A DNA stretch of 64,000 nucleotides from CAZTXD01 sp964617995 (GTDB lineage: Bacteria; Actinomycetota; Acidimicrobiia; Spongiisociales; ZC4RG35), in the NCBI GenBank assembly GCA_964617995.1, contig CAZTXD010000001.1, positions 22,149-86,148 of the forward strand, read 5' to 3'. This document shows, piece after piece, positions 1 to 8,051 of the stretch. A program made the translations under genes and the position numbers. A model generated the notes under the pieces. It was given only the letters and a program-made list of their open reading frames with translations, made no database searches and was not told the DNA's origin. How positions within the stretch are numbered: the stretch's first letter is position 1; each line of letters starts with the position of its first letter.

Positions 1-648
1 ACCGGCCTCCTGCTGGCCGACGAGATCAACCGCACTCCTCCCAAGACCCAAGCAGCCCTGCTGGAAGCCATGGAGGAGGGGCAGGTGACCGTCGACGGCG
101 TGTCACGTCCCCTGCCGCGGCCCTTCATGGTGGTGGCCACCCAGAACCCCATCGAGTACGAAGGCACCTATCCCCTTCCGGAGGCGCAGCTGGACCGGTT
201 CCTGATGAAGGTGCCGGTGGGGTATCCCGGTGAGGACGACGAGCAGGAGATGCTGTCCCTGCGTCGGTCGGGTCTGGCTCCAATGGGCCTCGAGGACATC
301 GAGGCCGTCACGTCCGGGCCCGAGATCCTCGAGATGAGGGACGAGGTCGACGACACGATCGTGGGCGATGAGGTGGCGGGATACGTCGTCGCGTTGGTGC
401 GGCACACCCGCCGGCTTCCTTCGGTGGAGCTGGGAGCGTCACCACGGGCAGCGGTTCATCTCCTTTCGGCGGCCCGCGCTCTCGCCCGTTTGTCGGACCG
501 TGACTTCGTCACCCCCGACGACGTGGTGAGGCTGGCACCGGGAGTTCTCACCCACCGCATCCTCATCCGCCCTGAAGCCGAGCTGGAGCGCTACCGCCCG
601 GCCGATGCGGTTGCCGCCGCCCTCGACGACGTGGACGTTCCCCGATGA
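1..648 (+). CDS. moxR: MoxR-family AAA+ ATPase, C-terminal part (5' cut by window edge)
   Basis: Reads in frame from base 1, so the N-terminus with Walker A lies outside the window; 215 residues remain. Visible are the Walker B segment LLLADEIN (residues 3-10), sensor 1 VVATQNPIE (44-52), the MoxR signature [10 protein letters not shown] (58-67) and sensor 2 GASPRA (145-150). MoxR ATPases act as chaperone-like remodelers that work with von Willebrand A proteins. The stop overlaps the start of the following DUF58 gene (ATGA), so the two are translationally coupled. The order moxR, DUF58, opposite-strand SpoIIM, RDD equals that of Rv3692-Rv3695 in M. tuberculosis, where the ATPase is MoxR2. Confidence 0.95.
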   Translation, partial: TGLLLADEINRTPPKTQAALLEAMEEGQVTVDGVSRPLPRPFMVVATQNPIEYEGTYPLPEAQLDRFLMKVPVGYPGEDDEQEMLSLRRSGLAPMGLEDIEAVTSGPEILEMRDEVDDTIVGDEVAGYVVALVRHTRRLPSVELGASPRAAVHLLSAARALARLSDRDFVTPDDVVRLAPGVLTHRILIRPEAELERYRPADAVAAALDDVDVPR

Positions 649-1895
649 GCGTCACCCGTCGCGGCCTCGCTGTGCTGTCCGCCGCTGCCCTCACCGCACT
701 CATCCTCCCCCCGGGGGCGGCCGTGGTGGTGTTCGTCATGGTGACGGTGGTGGTCGCGGCCGACGCCTGGTTGGTGCGGTCGCTCCCCGAAGTGCGGGTG
801 GCGGTGCCGCCGATCCTCTCTCGGGGTGTCCCGTCCACTCTCGCCGTGGATGTTGAGCCGGACGTGGGCGTGATAGTGAAGATGGTGGGCACACCGGACG
901 TCACGATCGAGCCTGAGGAGGGCCCGGGGGGTCTCGCGGCCACGGTCACCGCCGTCAGGAGGGGCAGCCATGTGCTGGCCCGCCCCGCCACCGTGGCCGA
1001 TGGTCCGTTGGGCCTGGGCCGGTGGTATCACAGACCAGGCAGCGAGACCCCGGTGGTGGTTTATCCCGACATGCCCGCTGCCCGGCGCATCGCCACCGAG
1101 GTGCGACTCGGGAAGTTCGGGGAGACCTCCCGGCGCAGCCGTGGCCCCCTGGGCCTCGGTACCGAGCTCGAGTCCATCCGCGAGTATCTCCCCGACGACG
1201 ACATCCGCCAGGTGAACTGGCGGGCCACTGCCCGCACGGGAACGCCCATGTCGAATACCTACCGGATCGAACAGGAACGCGAGGTGCTCGTGCTGCTGGA
1301 CACCGGGCGGCTCATGGCCGCACCGGTGGGTGACGGGACCGAACGCACCCGTCTTGACGTGGCCGTGGACGCGGCGGCGGCGGTTGCCTCCGTTGCCGAC
1401 GTGGTGGGCGACCGCGTCGGCCTGGTGGCGTTCGATGCGAAGCTGCGTCGTCGCCTCCTTCCCCGCCGGGACGGCGGCGACGTCGTGGTGACTGCCATCC
1501 ATGACCTCGAACCCACGGCCGCGGAGTCGGACTTCGAGCTGGCCTTCCGCACGATCGCTCACAACAAGCGCGCTTTCGTCCTGATACTCACGGACCTGCT
1601 CGAGGAGACCGCCGCCCGTCCCCTCCTCGACGCCGCCCCGATCCTCGCCCGTCACCACGCCATCGCCGTGGCCGGGGTCGCCGACCCGGCCGTTTCGGCG
1701 GCACTGTCGACGCCCGCCTCTTCGGTCGAGGACGCCTTCCGGACCGCCACGGCGATAGACATCGAGACGTCGCGCCGGCGAGTGGCGACGCGACTCGACG
1801 GCTATGGAGCCACGGTGATCGACGTCGCTCCCGACCTCCTCCCCTCCCGGTGCGTGGCCGCCTACCTGCGCGCCAAGCGACGGGCACGTCTCTGA
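645..1895 (+). CDS. DUF58 domain membrane protein
   Basis: 416 residues. Two closely spaced hydrophobic segments near residues 7-45 anchor the protein; the DUF58 core follows, with the family's acidic/Arg block seen here as [16 protein letters not shown] and then a VWA-like fold (VLLDTGRLM about two thirds along). DUF58 proteins are partners of MoxR ATPases and may bind metal through the VWA-like region, but the molecular role is not established. ATG at 645 overlaps the moxR stop by 4 nt, which fixes the start. Homologous position to Rv3693. Confidence 0.93.
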   Translation: MSVTRRGLAVLSAAALTALILPPGAAVVVFVMVTVVVAADAWLVRSLPEVRVAVPPILSRGVPSTLAVDVEPDVGVIVKMVGTPDVTIEPEEGPGGLAATVTAVRRGSHVLARPATVADGPLGLGRWYHRPGSETPVVVYPDMPAARRIATEVRLGKFGETSRRSRGPLGLGTELESIREYLPDDDIRQVNWRATARTGTPMSNTYRIEQEREVLVLLDTGRLMAAPVGDGTERTRLDVAVDAAAAVASVADVVGDRVGLVAFDAKLRRRLLPRRDGGDVVVTAIHDLEPTAAESDFELAFRTIAHNKRAFVLILTDLLEETAARPLLDAAPILARHHAIAVAGVADPAVSAALSTPASSVEDAFRTATAIDIETSRRRVATRLDGYGATVIDVAPDLLPSRCVAAYLRAKRRARL

Positions 1896-1903
1896 ACCCT
1901 TCT

Positions 1904-1938
1904 GGTTGCCTGCGAACGGATAGCGTTCGCAGGCAACC
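1904..1938. terminator. bidirectional hairpin between convergent genes
   Basis: Perfect 15-bp inverted repeat (GGTTGCCTGCGAACG, 5-nt loop, then its complement) just after the DUF58 stop and 21 bp before the end of the convergent SpoIIM gene. There is no U-tract on either side, so it would be an I-shaped, U-poor terminator of the kind common in actinobacteria. Function is inferred from position. Confidence 0.7.
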
Positions 1939-1959
1939 AAAGAAGAGGGAGACCGTTCG

Positions 1960-2922
1960 TCACGGTCCAGAGAAAGCCCCGCCGCGCCACCACAGCAGGA
2001 TCCAAAAGGTGGCCCCCAGGACCACTCCCACCACCGCCGTCGGTGCCAGCGACAACCCCACCCGACTGACGTACCCTTCCACCAGCCCCGCCACCGCCAG
2101 CCACGGTGCCGTCCCGCCCGCCAGGAGCAGCGACTGGCGCGCCTCATGTGCCATCGACTCGGTCCTCGTGCGGTGGCCGGGACGGAGCATCGCCCGTCCC
2201 AGGCTGAGGCCGGCAGCCCCGGCCACGATGATGCAGGACAGCTCCAGCACGCCGTGGGCCATCGTCGCCTCTCCCAGCAGCGCCAGGTTGCCGGCACCGG
2301 CGGCAAGTCCGGTCAACGCACCGAACAGCACACCGTTGTAGCCGATCAACAGGGCTGTTCCCACCCCCCAGGTGATCCCGGCCACGAAGGCCGTCAGGGC
2401 AACACGAATGTTGTTGGTGAGCACGAACGTGCTGAATCCCGCCAGGCCGACCGCCCCCAGACCCTGATCGGTGGTGTCGGCCTCCATCACCCAGAGGAAT
2501 TCGACCGGTACCAGCCCCGCCACCGTTTCGGGTGCGCTAACTGCCCACAGCCCCATGACGACTCCGGGAATGAAGAGGACCACGCCCGCCAGGGCCAGTG
2601 CCCGACGTCTCTCCCACAGCAGTACCCAGTAGCGGTCGGCGAAGAAGTCGATCAGGTTCCCGCGGCGGTTGCTTCGTTCGTAGATCAGGCCCTGACCGGC
2701 TCTGACGAGCCGTTCCAATCGATCAACCAGCGGGTCCCCGGGGAAGTGGCGGCGGGCGGCTACGAGGTCGGCCGCCACCGCCCGGTACAGGGCCGCCAGA
2801 CGCCGGATCCGTTCGCCTCCCAGGCGCTCCGGCCGCCGACCCGCCTCCTCCAGGAGCTCTTCCAGCTCCCTCCAGCGGGGCTGGCGGTCGCTTTCGAACC
2901 GACGTAGCGTGTCCACATGCAC
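1960..2922 (-). CDS. Stage II sporulation protein M-like (SpoIIM/DUF95) membrane protein
   Basis: 320 residues. The N-terminal ~100 residues are charged and helical (MHVDTLRRFESDRQPRW), then about five hydrophobic segments follow from near residue 115 to the end, as in the SpoIIM/DUF95 family. In sporulating Firmicutes SpoIIM works in septal peptidoglycan hydrolysis; in non-sporulating actinobacteria the homologue (Rv3694c) sits in this same MoxR cluster and its role is unknown. GTG at 2922 or a second in-frame GTG at 2916 could start it. Both overlap the divergent RDD gene, leaving no separate intergenic promoter region. Confidence 0.88.
   Translation of the reverse strand: MHVDTLRRFESDRQPRWRELEELLEEAGRRPERLGGERIRRLAALYRAVAADLVAARRHFPGDPLVDRLERLVRAGQGLIYERSNRRGNLIDFFADRYWVLLWERRRALALAGVVLFIPGVVMGLWAVSAPETVAGLVPVEFLWVMEADTTDQGLGAVGLAGFSTFVLTNNIRVALTAFVAGITWGVGTALLIGYNGVLFGALTGLAAGAGNLALLGEATMAHGVLELSCIIVAGAAGLSLGRAMLRPGHRTRTESMAHEARQSLLLAGGTAPWLAVAGLVEGYVSRVGLSLAPTAVVGVVLGATFWILLWWRGGAFSGP
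2905..2910 (+). promoter_or_regulatory. -10 box TAGCGT of a leaderless RDD transcript
   Basis: TAGCGT fits TAnnnT and ends 6 nt before the ATG at 2917, placing transcription start at or next to the A of the start codon. It lies inside the first codons of the opposite-strand SpoIIM gene, explaining how two divergent genes with overlapping starts can still be transcribed. No usable -35 box was recognised. Confidence 0.5.
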
Positions 2923-3651
2923 CTCGAGGATCGCCTAACCATCGAAACCCCGGAAGGAGTGTCGATCGACCTGACGCTAGCGGGGCTCGGTTCCCGTCTC
3001 GGTGCCACGGTCATCGACGTCGTCCTGCAGGGGATTCTGTTGCTCGCTGTGACGATCGCCATCAGCCTGGCGGGGGCGGTCGTATCCCCCGACCTGGGGG
3101 TGTTCCTCCTCGGCGTCGGCACGCTGGTCGTGGTGGCGATAGTGGTGGGTTATTACATCGTCTTCGAGGCCCTGAACGGTGGTCGAACGCCGGGCAAGGC
3201 GGCCTTCGGCATCCGGGTGGTGACCGTCGATGGCTCTGCGCTGACGCTGACGGCGGTGACCCTGCGCACGCTTATGCGACTCATCGACTTCCTGCCCGCT
3301 GCCTACGCAATCGGCGCCATCGCGGTGGTCACCTCGACACGCAATCAGCGCCTGGGGGATCTGGTTGCCGGCACAGTGGTTGTGCGCGACCGGATACCCG
3401 TCGCCGCTGCCCCCGCCCCGACACCCTCGAGCGACGTCAGGGGTTGGGATGTGTCGGCGGTGGGGGACCCTGAGATCGGGCTCGTCCGGCGCTGGGCGAT
3501 GCGCCGACAGGATCTCAAGGTCGAAGCCCGCCACAATCTGGCGACCGAGCTGGCGGCACGGCTTCGTCCCCGGGTGGGTGGTGGCCGTGACCTCGACGAC
3601 GAGGCGTTCCTGCTGCAGCTCCTGGTAGAGAAGGAAGGACGGGGTGACTAG
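2917..3651 (+). CDS. RDD family membrane protein
   Basis: 244 residues. RDD-type domain from about residue 20 to 165 with three or four membrane segments (for example GILLLAVTIAISLAGAVV and VVVAIVVGYYIVFEAL), the characteristic NGGRTPGKAAFGIRVV block and a later LMRLIDFLP. The basic C-terminal ~80 residues are probably cytosolic. RDD proteins are often transporters or stress-associated membrane proteins; here the MoxR neighbourhood (Rv3695 equivalent) suggests a part in the same membrane system. ATG at 2917 is the only reasonable start and has no Shine-Dalgarno site. Confidence 0.9.
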   Translation: MHLEDRLTIETPEGVSIDLTLAGLGSRLGATVIDVVLQGILLLAVTIAISLAGAVVSPDLGVFLLGVGTLVVVAIVVGYYIVFEALNGGRTPGKAAFGIRVVTVDGSALTLTAVTLRTLMRLIDFLPAAYAIGAIAVVTSTRNQRLGDLVAGTVVVRDRIPVAAAPAPTPSSDVRGWDVSAVGDPEIGLVRRWAMRRQDLKVEARHNLATELAARLRPRVGGGRDLDDEAFLLQLLVEKEGRGD

Positions 3652-3660
3652 GGGCAGGCC

Positions 3661-4347
3661 TCAGGACCCCGTCCGTCCCCACCGTTCCAGGGCCCGACGG
3701 GCCGCGTCCTGCTCCGCCTCCTTCTTCGACCGGCCGCTGCCCTCCCCCCATTCCTCGTCTCCCACGCGGACAACCGCTCTGAAGACACGGGCATGGTCGG
3801 GACCCGAGCCTTGCACCTCGTACTCGGGGCGCCGCTGATCGCTGGCCAGGAGCTCCTGCAGCCTGGTCTTGTAGTCCCGGCGACCCGGCGAGCTCGCCTT
3901 CGCCCGGACCCTCGACTCCCACAGTCGCATGATGATGCCCCGGGCGGTCGGGTATCCGGCATCGAGGTAGAGGGCTGCCAGCACAGCCTCCATGGCATCG
4001 GCGAGGATCGAGTCCTTGTCCCGGCCGCCGGACGCCTCCTCACCTCTTCCGAGACGCAGGTACCGGCCCAGATCCAGTGTCCGGGCGACCACCGCCAGTT
4101 CGGCACCACTGACCGACGCCGCCCTGATCTTGGCCAGCTGGCCTTCGGGAAGCTCGGGAAATGCCGCGAAGAGGAACTCGGTGACCGCCATCTGCAAGAC
4201 GGCATCGCCGAGGAACTCGAAGCGCTCGTTGTGGCCGACGTCGGAATGCTCAGAGGCGTAAGAGCTGTGGGTCAGCGCCTCGTCGAGGATCCGCCGGTTG
4301 GAGAACTCGTGGCCGATGGCCGACTCCAGATCGGCCACCCCGCTCAT
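3661..4347 (-). CDS. rnc: Ribonuclease III
   Basis: 228 residues, the usual length. Cleaves double-stranded RNA in rRNA maturation and mRNA decay. The RNase III signature NERFEFLGDAVL lies near residues 40-51 with the catalytic Glu/Asp pair, a second acidic patch DAMEAVLAALYLD follows near 117, and a C-terminal dsRNA-binding domain starts at DYKTRLQELL and ends in SKKEAEQDAARRAL. The start ATG overlaps the plsX stop by 4 nt; last gene of the rsmD-to-rnc operon. Confidence 0.97.
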   Translation of the reverse strand: MSGVADLESAIGHEFSNRRILDEALTHSSYASEHSDVGHNERFEFLGDAVLQMAVTEFLFAAFPELPEGQLAKIRAASVSGAELAVVARTLDLGRYLRLGRGEEASGGRDKDSILADAMEAVLAALYLDAGYPTARGIIMRLWESRVRAKASSPGRRDYKTRLQELLASDQRRPEYEVQGSGPDHARVFRAVVRVGDEEWGEGSGRSKKEAEQDAARRALERWGRTGS

Positions 4348-5318
4348 CCGGCGGCGACCCGGGCAGTGATCCGCTCCACCAGGTCCGCCTCTGCCCCGTC
4401 CCGGGCCATGCGGAGGGCGTTCTCGATCGATCGAGCGGTGGAGGAGCCATGGGAGACCACCACCACACCCGACACTCCCAGGAGATGGCCTCCGCCGTAT
4501 GTTTCGGGGTCGAGACGGGTGTGCAGCTCGTGGAGTATCGAGATCACCTGCTCGCGTGCCGAGGGGTCCAAATGAGAGATGGCGTCGGCGGTCATTCTCG
4601 CCACCATACGAGCGGTGCCCTCCACTGCCTTCAGGAACACGTTGCCGGTGAAGCCGTCGGTCACGATGACGTCGGCCCGGTCCGTTCCGACATCACGACC
4701 CTCGACGTTGCCGACGAAGTTCAAGCCCGACTCCAAGAGCAGCTCGTAGGCCGCTCTCTCCAATGTCCTGCCCTTGCCCTTCTCCTCGCCGTTGGAAAGC
4801 AAGCCCACCCGGGGTACCTCCAGCCCCAGGAATACCTCGGCCGCAACCGTTCCCATCAGAGCGAACTGAAGGAGATGTTCGGCCTTGACGTCCGGGTTGG
4901 CTCCCGAGTCCAGGACGACGGTGGGGCTGGGAGGCGTCGGCCACAGCGACGCGATGGAGGGACGGGAGACACCGGCGACCCGACCCACCAGGATCGCGGC
5001 CGCCGCCAGCGATGCACCAGTCGAACCGGCCGACACGAAACCGGCTGCCTCCCCCGACCGAACCATGCGGGCCGCGACCGACACCGACGACGACGGCTTC
5101 TCCCGGAGGGCCCGAGCCGGGTCGTCGCCCATGCCGACCACGTCGGGGGCGTGGACCACGGGGAGTTCGGCGCCGCGGGCCTCCAGCTCGGCCGACACAG
5201 CCGATTCGTCCCCTATCAGCATCACCTCGACCCCGGCGGCGGCTGCGGCTACTGCTCCGGCCACCGGCTCAGCGGGGGCGTGGTCCCCGCCCATGGCGTC
5301 GAGGGCTATCAGTGACAA
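4344..5318 (-). CDS. plsX: Phosphate acyltransferase PlsX
   Basis: 324 residues. Converts acyl-ACP and phosphate to acyl-phosphate at the membrane surface, the first step of the PlsX/PlsY route to phosphatidic acid. The N-terminus LIALDAMGGDHAP is the PlsX signature, and the protein runs to full length including SSVSVAARMVRSGEA and TDGFTGNVFLK. TTG at 5318 is the best start (AGAGG about 12 nt upstream, inside the end of rpmF). The rpmF-plsX pairing is widely conserved. A PlsB-type acyltransferase is also encoded at 39517, so two entry routes to phospholipid may coexist. Confidence 0.96.
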   Translation of the reverse strand: MSLIALDAMGGDHAPAEPVAGAVAAAAAGVEVMLIGDESAVSAELEARGAELPVVHAPDVVGMGDDPARALREKPSSSVSVAARMVRSGEAAGFVSAGSTGASLAAAAILVGRVAGVSRPSIASLWPTPPSPTVVLDSGANPDVKAEHLLQFALMGTVAAEVFLGLEVPRVGLLSNGEEKGKGRTLERAAYELLLESGLNFVGNVEGRDVGTDRADVIVTDGFTGNVFLKAVEGTARMVARMTADAISHLDPSAREQVISILHELHTRLDPETYGGGHLLGVSGVVVVSHGSSTARSIENALRMARDGAEADLVERITARVAAG

Positions 5319-5321
5319 GGG

Positions 5322-5498
5322 TCAATCGACCTCTATGACCTCACGGCCCTTGTAGTGGCCACAGTTGGAGCAAGCCCGGTGGGGCAGCTTCGTGGCCTTG
5401 CATTGCGGGCAGGTCGACGTGGTGGGCCGGCCGACCTTCCAGGCGGCCTTACGCTGCCGGGTGCGGCTGCGTGACATCTTCTTCTTGGGCACCGCCAT
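5322..5498 (-). CDS. rpmF: 50S ribosomal protein L32
   Basis: 58 residues, starting MAVPKKKMSRSRTRQRKA and carrying two CxxC-type zinc motifs (CPQC near 30-33, CSNC near 43-46). The start is fixed by GGAGGAG 8 nt upstream of the ATG, located just after the DUF177 stop. Sits between DUF177 and plsX exactly as in most bacteria. Confidence 0.97.
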   Translation of the reverse strand: MAVPKKKMSRSRTRQRKAAWKVGRPTTSTCPQCKATKLPHRACSNCGHYKGREVIEVD

Positions 5499-5516
5499 GG
5501 CAGCACTCCTCCGTCG

Positions 5517-6017
5517 TCAGTGGTCGGGGGGATCGAAAAGGCCCTGCAGGACGGCGAAAGGCGAGCTGGAGGGATCGTCGTGACCGCCGCAGGGATCCTC
5601 ATTCAAGTCGGTTCCGCACGTCGGACAAAGTCCCGCGCAGTCCGGTCGACAGAGCGGTCGCACTGGAACCGCCAGGGCGATCTCGTCGCGCACGGGACCG
5701 AACAGGTCGACGGTGTCGTCGGAGCCGAGGGCGTAGCCGTCCTCGTCGGGCTCGTTCTCGTAGACTTGCACCGCCGACGCCTCGATCCGGTCGTGCCATT
5801 CCGACAGGCACCGGGTGCACACCAACCGCGCCCTCACCGTCGCTGTGAAGCGGGCGAGTACCCCCGAGTCGATCCCCTCCAGGACGGCGCTGACCGCCGC
5901 CGCGTCGTCGACCCGGGACTCTCCCACGCTCAGCGCGAGGTCGACCGTCCCCTCCTCCGACCTCCGCTCGCCGGGCTTGTCGATGAGGTCCGCCACCGGG
6001 AGCCGCATGCCGCTCAC
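5517..6017 (-). CDS. DUF177 (YceD) family protein
   Basis: 166 residues from GTG 6017, or 163 from ATG 6008. YceD/DUF177 proteins are tied to 23S rRNA processing or accumulation and nearly always precede rpmF. Visible: a CTRCLSEW zinc-knuckle-like motif in the middle and a Cys-rich tail with CRPDC, CPTC and a final C. GTG at 6017 overlaps the stop of the upstream coiled-coil gene as GTGA, which favours it, although neither start has a clear ribosome site. Equivalent to Rv2926c. Confidence 0.88.
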   Translation of the reverse strand: MSGMRLPVADLIDKPGERRSEEGTVDLALSVGESRVDDAAAVSAVLEGIDSGVLARFTATVRARLVCTRCLSEWHDRIEASAVQVYENEPDEDGYALGSDDTVDLFGPVRDEIALAVPVRPLCRPDCAGLCPTCGTDLNEDPCGGHDDPSSSPFAVLQGLFDPPDH

Positions 6018-6637
6018 AACGGGACATCCGGCGGCTTGGGACGGGCGCGATGCAGTTCCTCGCGGGAGAAGTGCACCTTGCCCAGGAGCTCGCTGAGCAG
6101 GTTCTCCACCCTCTCGAGGCTCTGCTCGATCTCGTCCTCTGCTTCCAGCCGGAGACGCCGCGCCTCCCCTTCCGCTCTTCGCACCAGCATGTTCGCCTCC
6201 TCTACGGCCTCGGCGACTATGTGTGACTCCGAGACGAGTCTCCGCGATTCCACCTTCGCCTTGTCGATGATGTCCTGGGCCTTCTCGTTGGTGCGGGCGA
6301 TGAATGCCTCCCGCTCCCGCACCATCCAGCGGGCTGCGCGCAACTCGTCGGGTAGCTCGTCGCGCAGCCGTTCCAGCATCACGAGGAACTGTTCGCGGTC
6401 GACGAGAACACTCGACGACAAGGGCATCGTCTTGGCTTCGTGGAGGTGCGCGATCAGGTCGTCCACCATGTCCTGCAACTCGCCAACCGACGCCCGGGGG
6501 CGGGGAGCGTCGATGGCCCCCGCCACCACCTCCTGAGAGGAGGGTGCGTAGCCGTCGGCGTCCTCCCGATGCTCGTCGGGCTGGTGTTGCGGCTCGTCTT
6601 CGACCGTTTCTGTCTGATGATCGTCGTTGTAGGTCAT
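6014..6637 (-). CDS. SepIVA/DivIVA-like coiled-coil cell-division protein
   Basis: 207 residues. An acidic, disordered N-terminus (about residues 1-45) is followed by a long heptad-rich helix from about 48 to 198, with repeats such as AEAVEEANMLVRRAEGEARR typical of the DivIVA-like or ATP synthase b-subunit-like group. The position next to DUF177 matches Rv2927c (SepIVA), which organises septation and the intracellular membrane domain in mycobacteria. Overlaps coaD upstream and DUF177 downstream by 4 nt each. The SepIVA assignment is from synteny plus coiled coil, not from a catalytic motif. Confidence 0.75.
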   Translation of the reverse strand: MTYNDDHQTETVEDEPQHQPDEHREDADGYAPSSQEVVAGAIDAPRPRASVGELQDMVDDLIAHLHEAKTMPLSSSVLVDREQFLVMLERLRDELPDELRAARWMVREREAFIARTNEKAQDIIDKAKVESRRLVSESHIVAEAVEEANMLVRRAEGEARRLRLEAEDEIEQSLERVENLLSELLGKVHFSREELHRARPKPPDVPL

Positions 6638-7101
6638 CGCAATCGCTCCTCGAGCGCCCGGGCCACGTGCTCGGGCACGAGCCCCTCATATGACCCCCCC
6701 AGTCTGGCAACCTCACGCACCAAGGACGAGGACAGATACGACCATTCGGGATTGGTGGGGAGGAAGACCGTCTCGACCTGCGCCATGGAGCGGTTCATCT
6801 GGGCCATCTGCAGCTCGTAGTCGAAGTCGCTAACCGCCCGAAGCCCCTTCACGATGACGTCGACGCCCACCTGATGAGCGAAGTCCACCAATAGACCATC
6901 GAAGGTCTTCACCTCGACATCCCCGTCGAAGGCGTCGACGATCATCGCACTGCGTTCCTCCACGGAGAACATCGGCTCCTTGGACGGATTGGCGACCACC
7001 GCCACCACCACTCGGTCGAAGATCTGACGAGAGCGACCTATCACGTCGACATGACCGTTGGTCGGGGGGTCGAAGCTGCCCGGGCACAGTGCTGTCGTCA
7101 T
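6634..7101 (-). CDS. coaD: Phosphopantetheine adenylyltransferase
   Basis: 155 residues. Transfers AMP from ATP to 4'-phosphopantetheine to give dephospho-CoA. The N-terminus TTALCPGSFDPPTNGHVDVI carries the nucleotidyltransferase TxGH motif; KGLRAVSDFDYELQMA and the late motif YLSSSLVREVA are both CoaD hallmarks. ATG 7101 overlaps the rsmD stop by 4 nt and begins exactly where the family begins; a longer in-frame extension upstream is not conserved. Confidence 0.96.
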   Translation of the reverse strand: MTTALCPGSFDPPTNGHVDVIGRSRQIFDRVVVAVVANPSKEPMFSVEERSAMIVDAFDGDVEVKTFDGLLVDFAHQVGVDVIVKGLRAVSDFDYELQMAQMNRSMAQVETVFLPTNPEWSYLSSSLVREVARLGGSYEGLVPEHVARALEERLR

Positions 7102-7649
7102 GTCTCCTCGACTTCCTTGACGTAGCGGTAGATTCTGGTGTCGCCGTAGCGTCGATCGGCGGCAACCCGCCAACTTTCGGGGGGCGAGGGGGTCCGATCC
7201 TTCGCCCGGCGGCTCACTACCACCTCACCGTCCGGCTCCAGGATCGGGTCGACGAGGCGGAGCTGGCGGTCGATCTGGTCGGTGGCGAGATCCCAGGGTG
7301 GGTCGATGAAGACGAGATGGTAGGTATTCCCGCCAGGTGAGGAGAGGAAACCGTCGACCGTCGAGGAGATGACCGTTCCCCCTATCCCCAGAGCGGCGAC
7401 GTTCCGGCGGAGAGCATCGATGGCCGAACGTCCCCGTTCCACGAAGGTGGCGTCGTCGGCGCCGCGACTGAGGGCTTCGAGACCGTAGGACCCCGAGCCG
7501 GCGTAGAGGTCGAGGACCCGGGCGCCCTCGACCCAGGCACCGATCGCCGAGAAGACCGCCTCCCGGACCCGATCGGTCGCCGGCCGGGTCTCGTCGGGAT
7601 CGGGGACGACGAGACGACGTCCCTTGGCAGAGCCCGTGATGATCCGCAT
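7098..7649 (-). CDS. rsmD: 16S rRNA (guanine(966)-N(2))-methyltransferase RsmD
   Basis: 183 residues. Methylates G966 of 16S rRNA using S-adenosylmethionine. Starts MRIITGSAKGRRL (family start), has the SAM loop VLDLYAGSGSYGLEALSRGA near residue 45 and the catalytic motif FIDPPW, where most RsmD have DPPY. A TAGCGT box ends 7 nt before the ATG, so this first gene of the rsmD-coaD operon is probably leaderless. Confidence 0.94.
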   Translation of the reverse strand: MRIITGSAKGRRLVVPDPDETRPATDRVREAVFSAIGAWVEGARVLDLYAGSGSYGLEALSRGADDATFVERGRSAIDALRRNVAALGIGGTVISSTVDGFLSSPGGNTYHLVFIDPPWDLATDQIDRQLRLVDPILEPDGEVVVSRRAKDRTPSPPESWRVAADRRYGDTRIYRYVKEVEET

Positions 7650-7689
7650 ACCTGCCACGCTAGAGGAACACGTCTGCCACCATGACGGC

Positions 7690-8049
7690 ATGGCCAACAA
7701 CGTGCTCGGGGAACCGCTGATGCCATGTGCTCTCGACCCGCTGACCGGCTTCTACCGGGACGGGTGCTGCAACACGGGCCCCGAGGACATCGGCCGTCAC
7801 GTGGTATGCGCCGAGATGACCGCCGAGTTCCTGGAGTTCTCCAGGTCTGTGGGCAACGACCTGTCGACGCCCATGCCCACCTACGGGTTCGAAGGCTTGA
7901 AACCGGGGGATCGCTGGTGCCTGTGTGCCTCTCGCTGGCAGGAGGCCTACGAGGCGGGACAGGCACCTAAGGTGATTCTCGCTTCCACCCACGAAGGCGC
8001 CCTGGAGATATGCGACCTCGACACCCTCCGCTCCCACGCCCTCCTCTGA
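7690..8049 (+). CDS. DUF2237 family protein
   Basis: 119 residues, the usual size of this family. Begins MANNVLGEPLMPCALDPLTG and contains the conserved blocks FYRDGCCNT, HVVCAEMT and GDRWCLCASRW, with several invariant Cys. The family is widespread but of unknown function. It lies alone on the plus strand between rsmD and recG; its end is 2 bp from the end of recG. No ribosome site is evident. Confidence 0.88.
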   Translation: MANNVLGEPLMPCALDPLTGFYRDGCCNTGPEDIGRHVVCAEMTAEFLEFSRSVGNDLSTPMPTYGFEGLKPGDRWCLCASRWQEAYEAGQAPKVILASTHEGALEICDLDTLRSHALL

Positions 8050-8051
8050 CA

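Noticed and set aside
591..2306. 571-codon open frame on the minus strand across DUF58 and SpoIIM
   Set aside because: GC-rich antisense frame without any recognisable domain, overlapping two clear families on different strands.
5517..6716. 399-codon frame extending DUF177 far upstream
   Set aside because: The extra N-terminus is the shadow of the SepIVA-like gene; DUF177 homology starts at 6008 or 6017.
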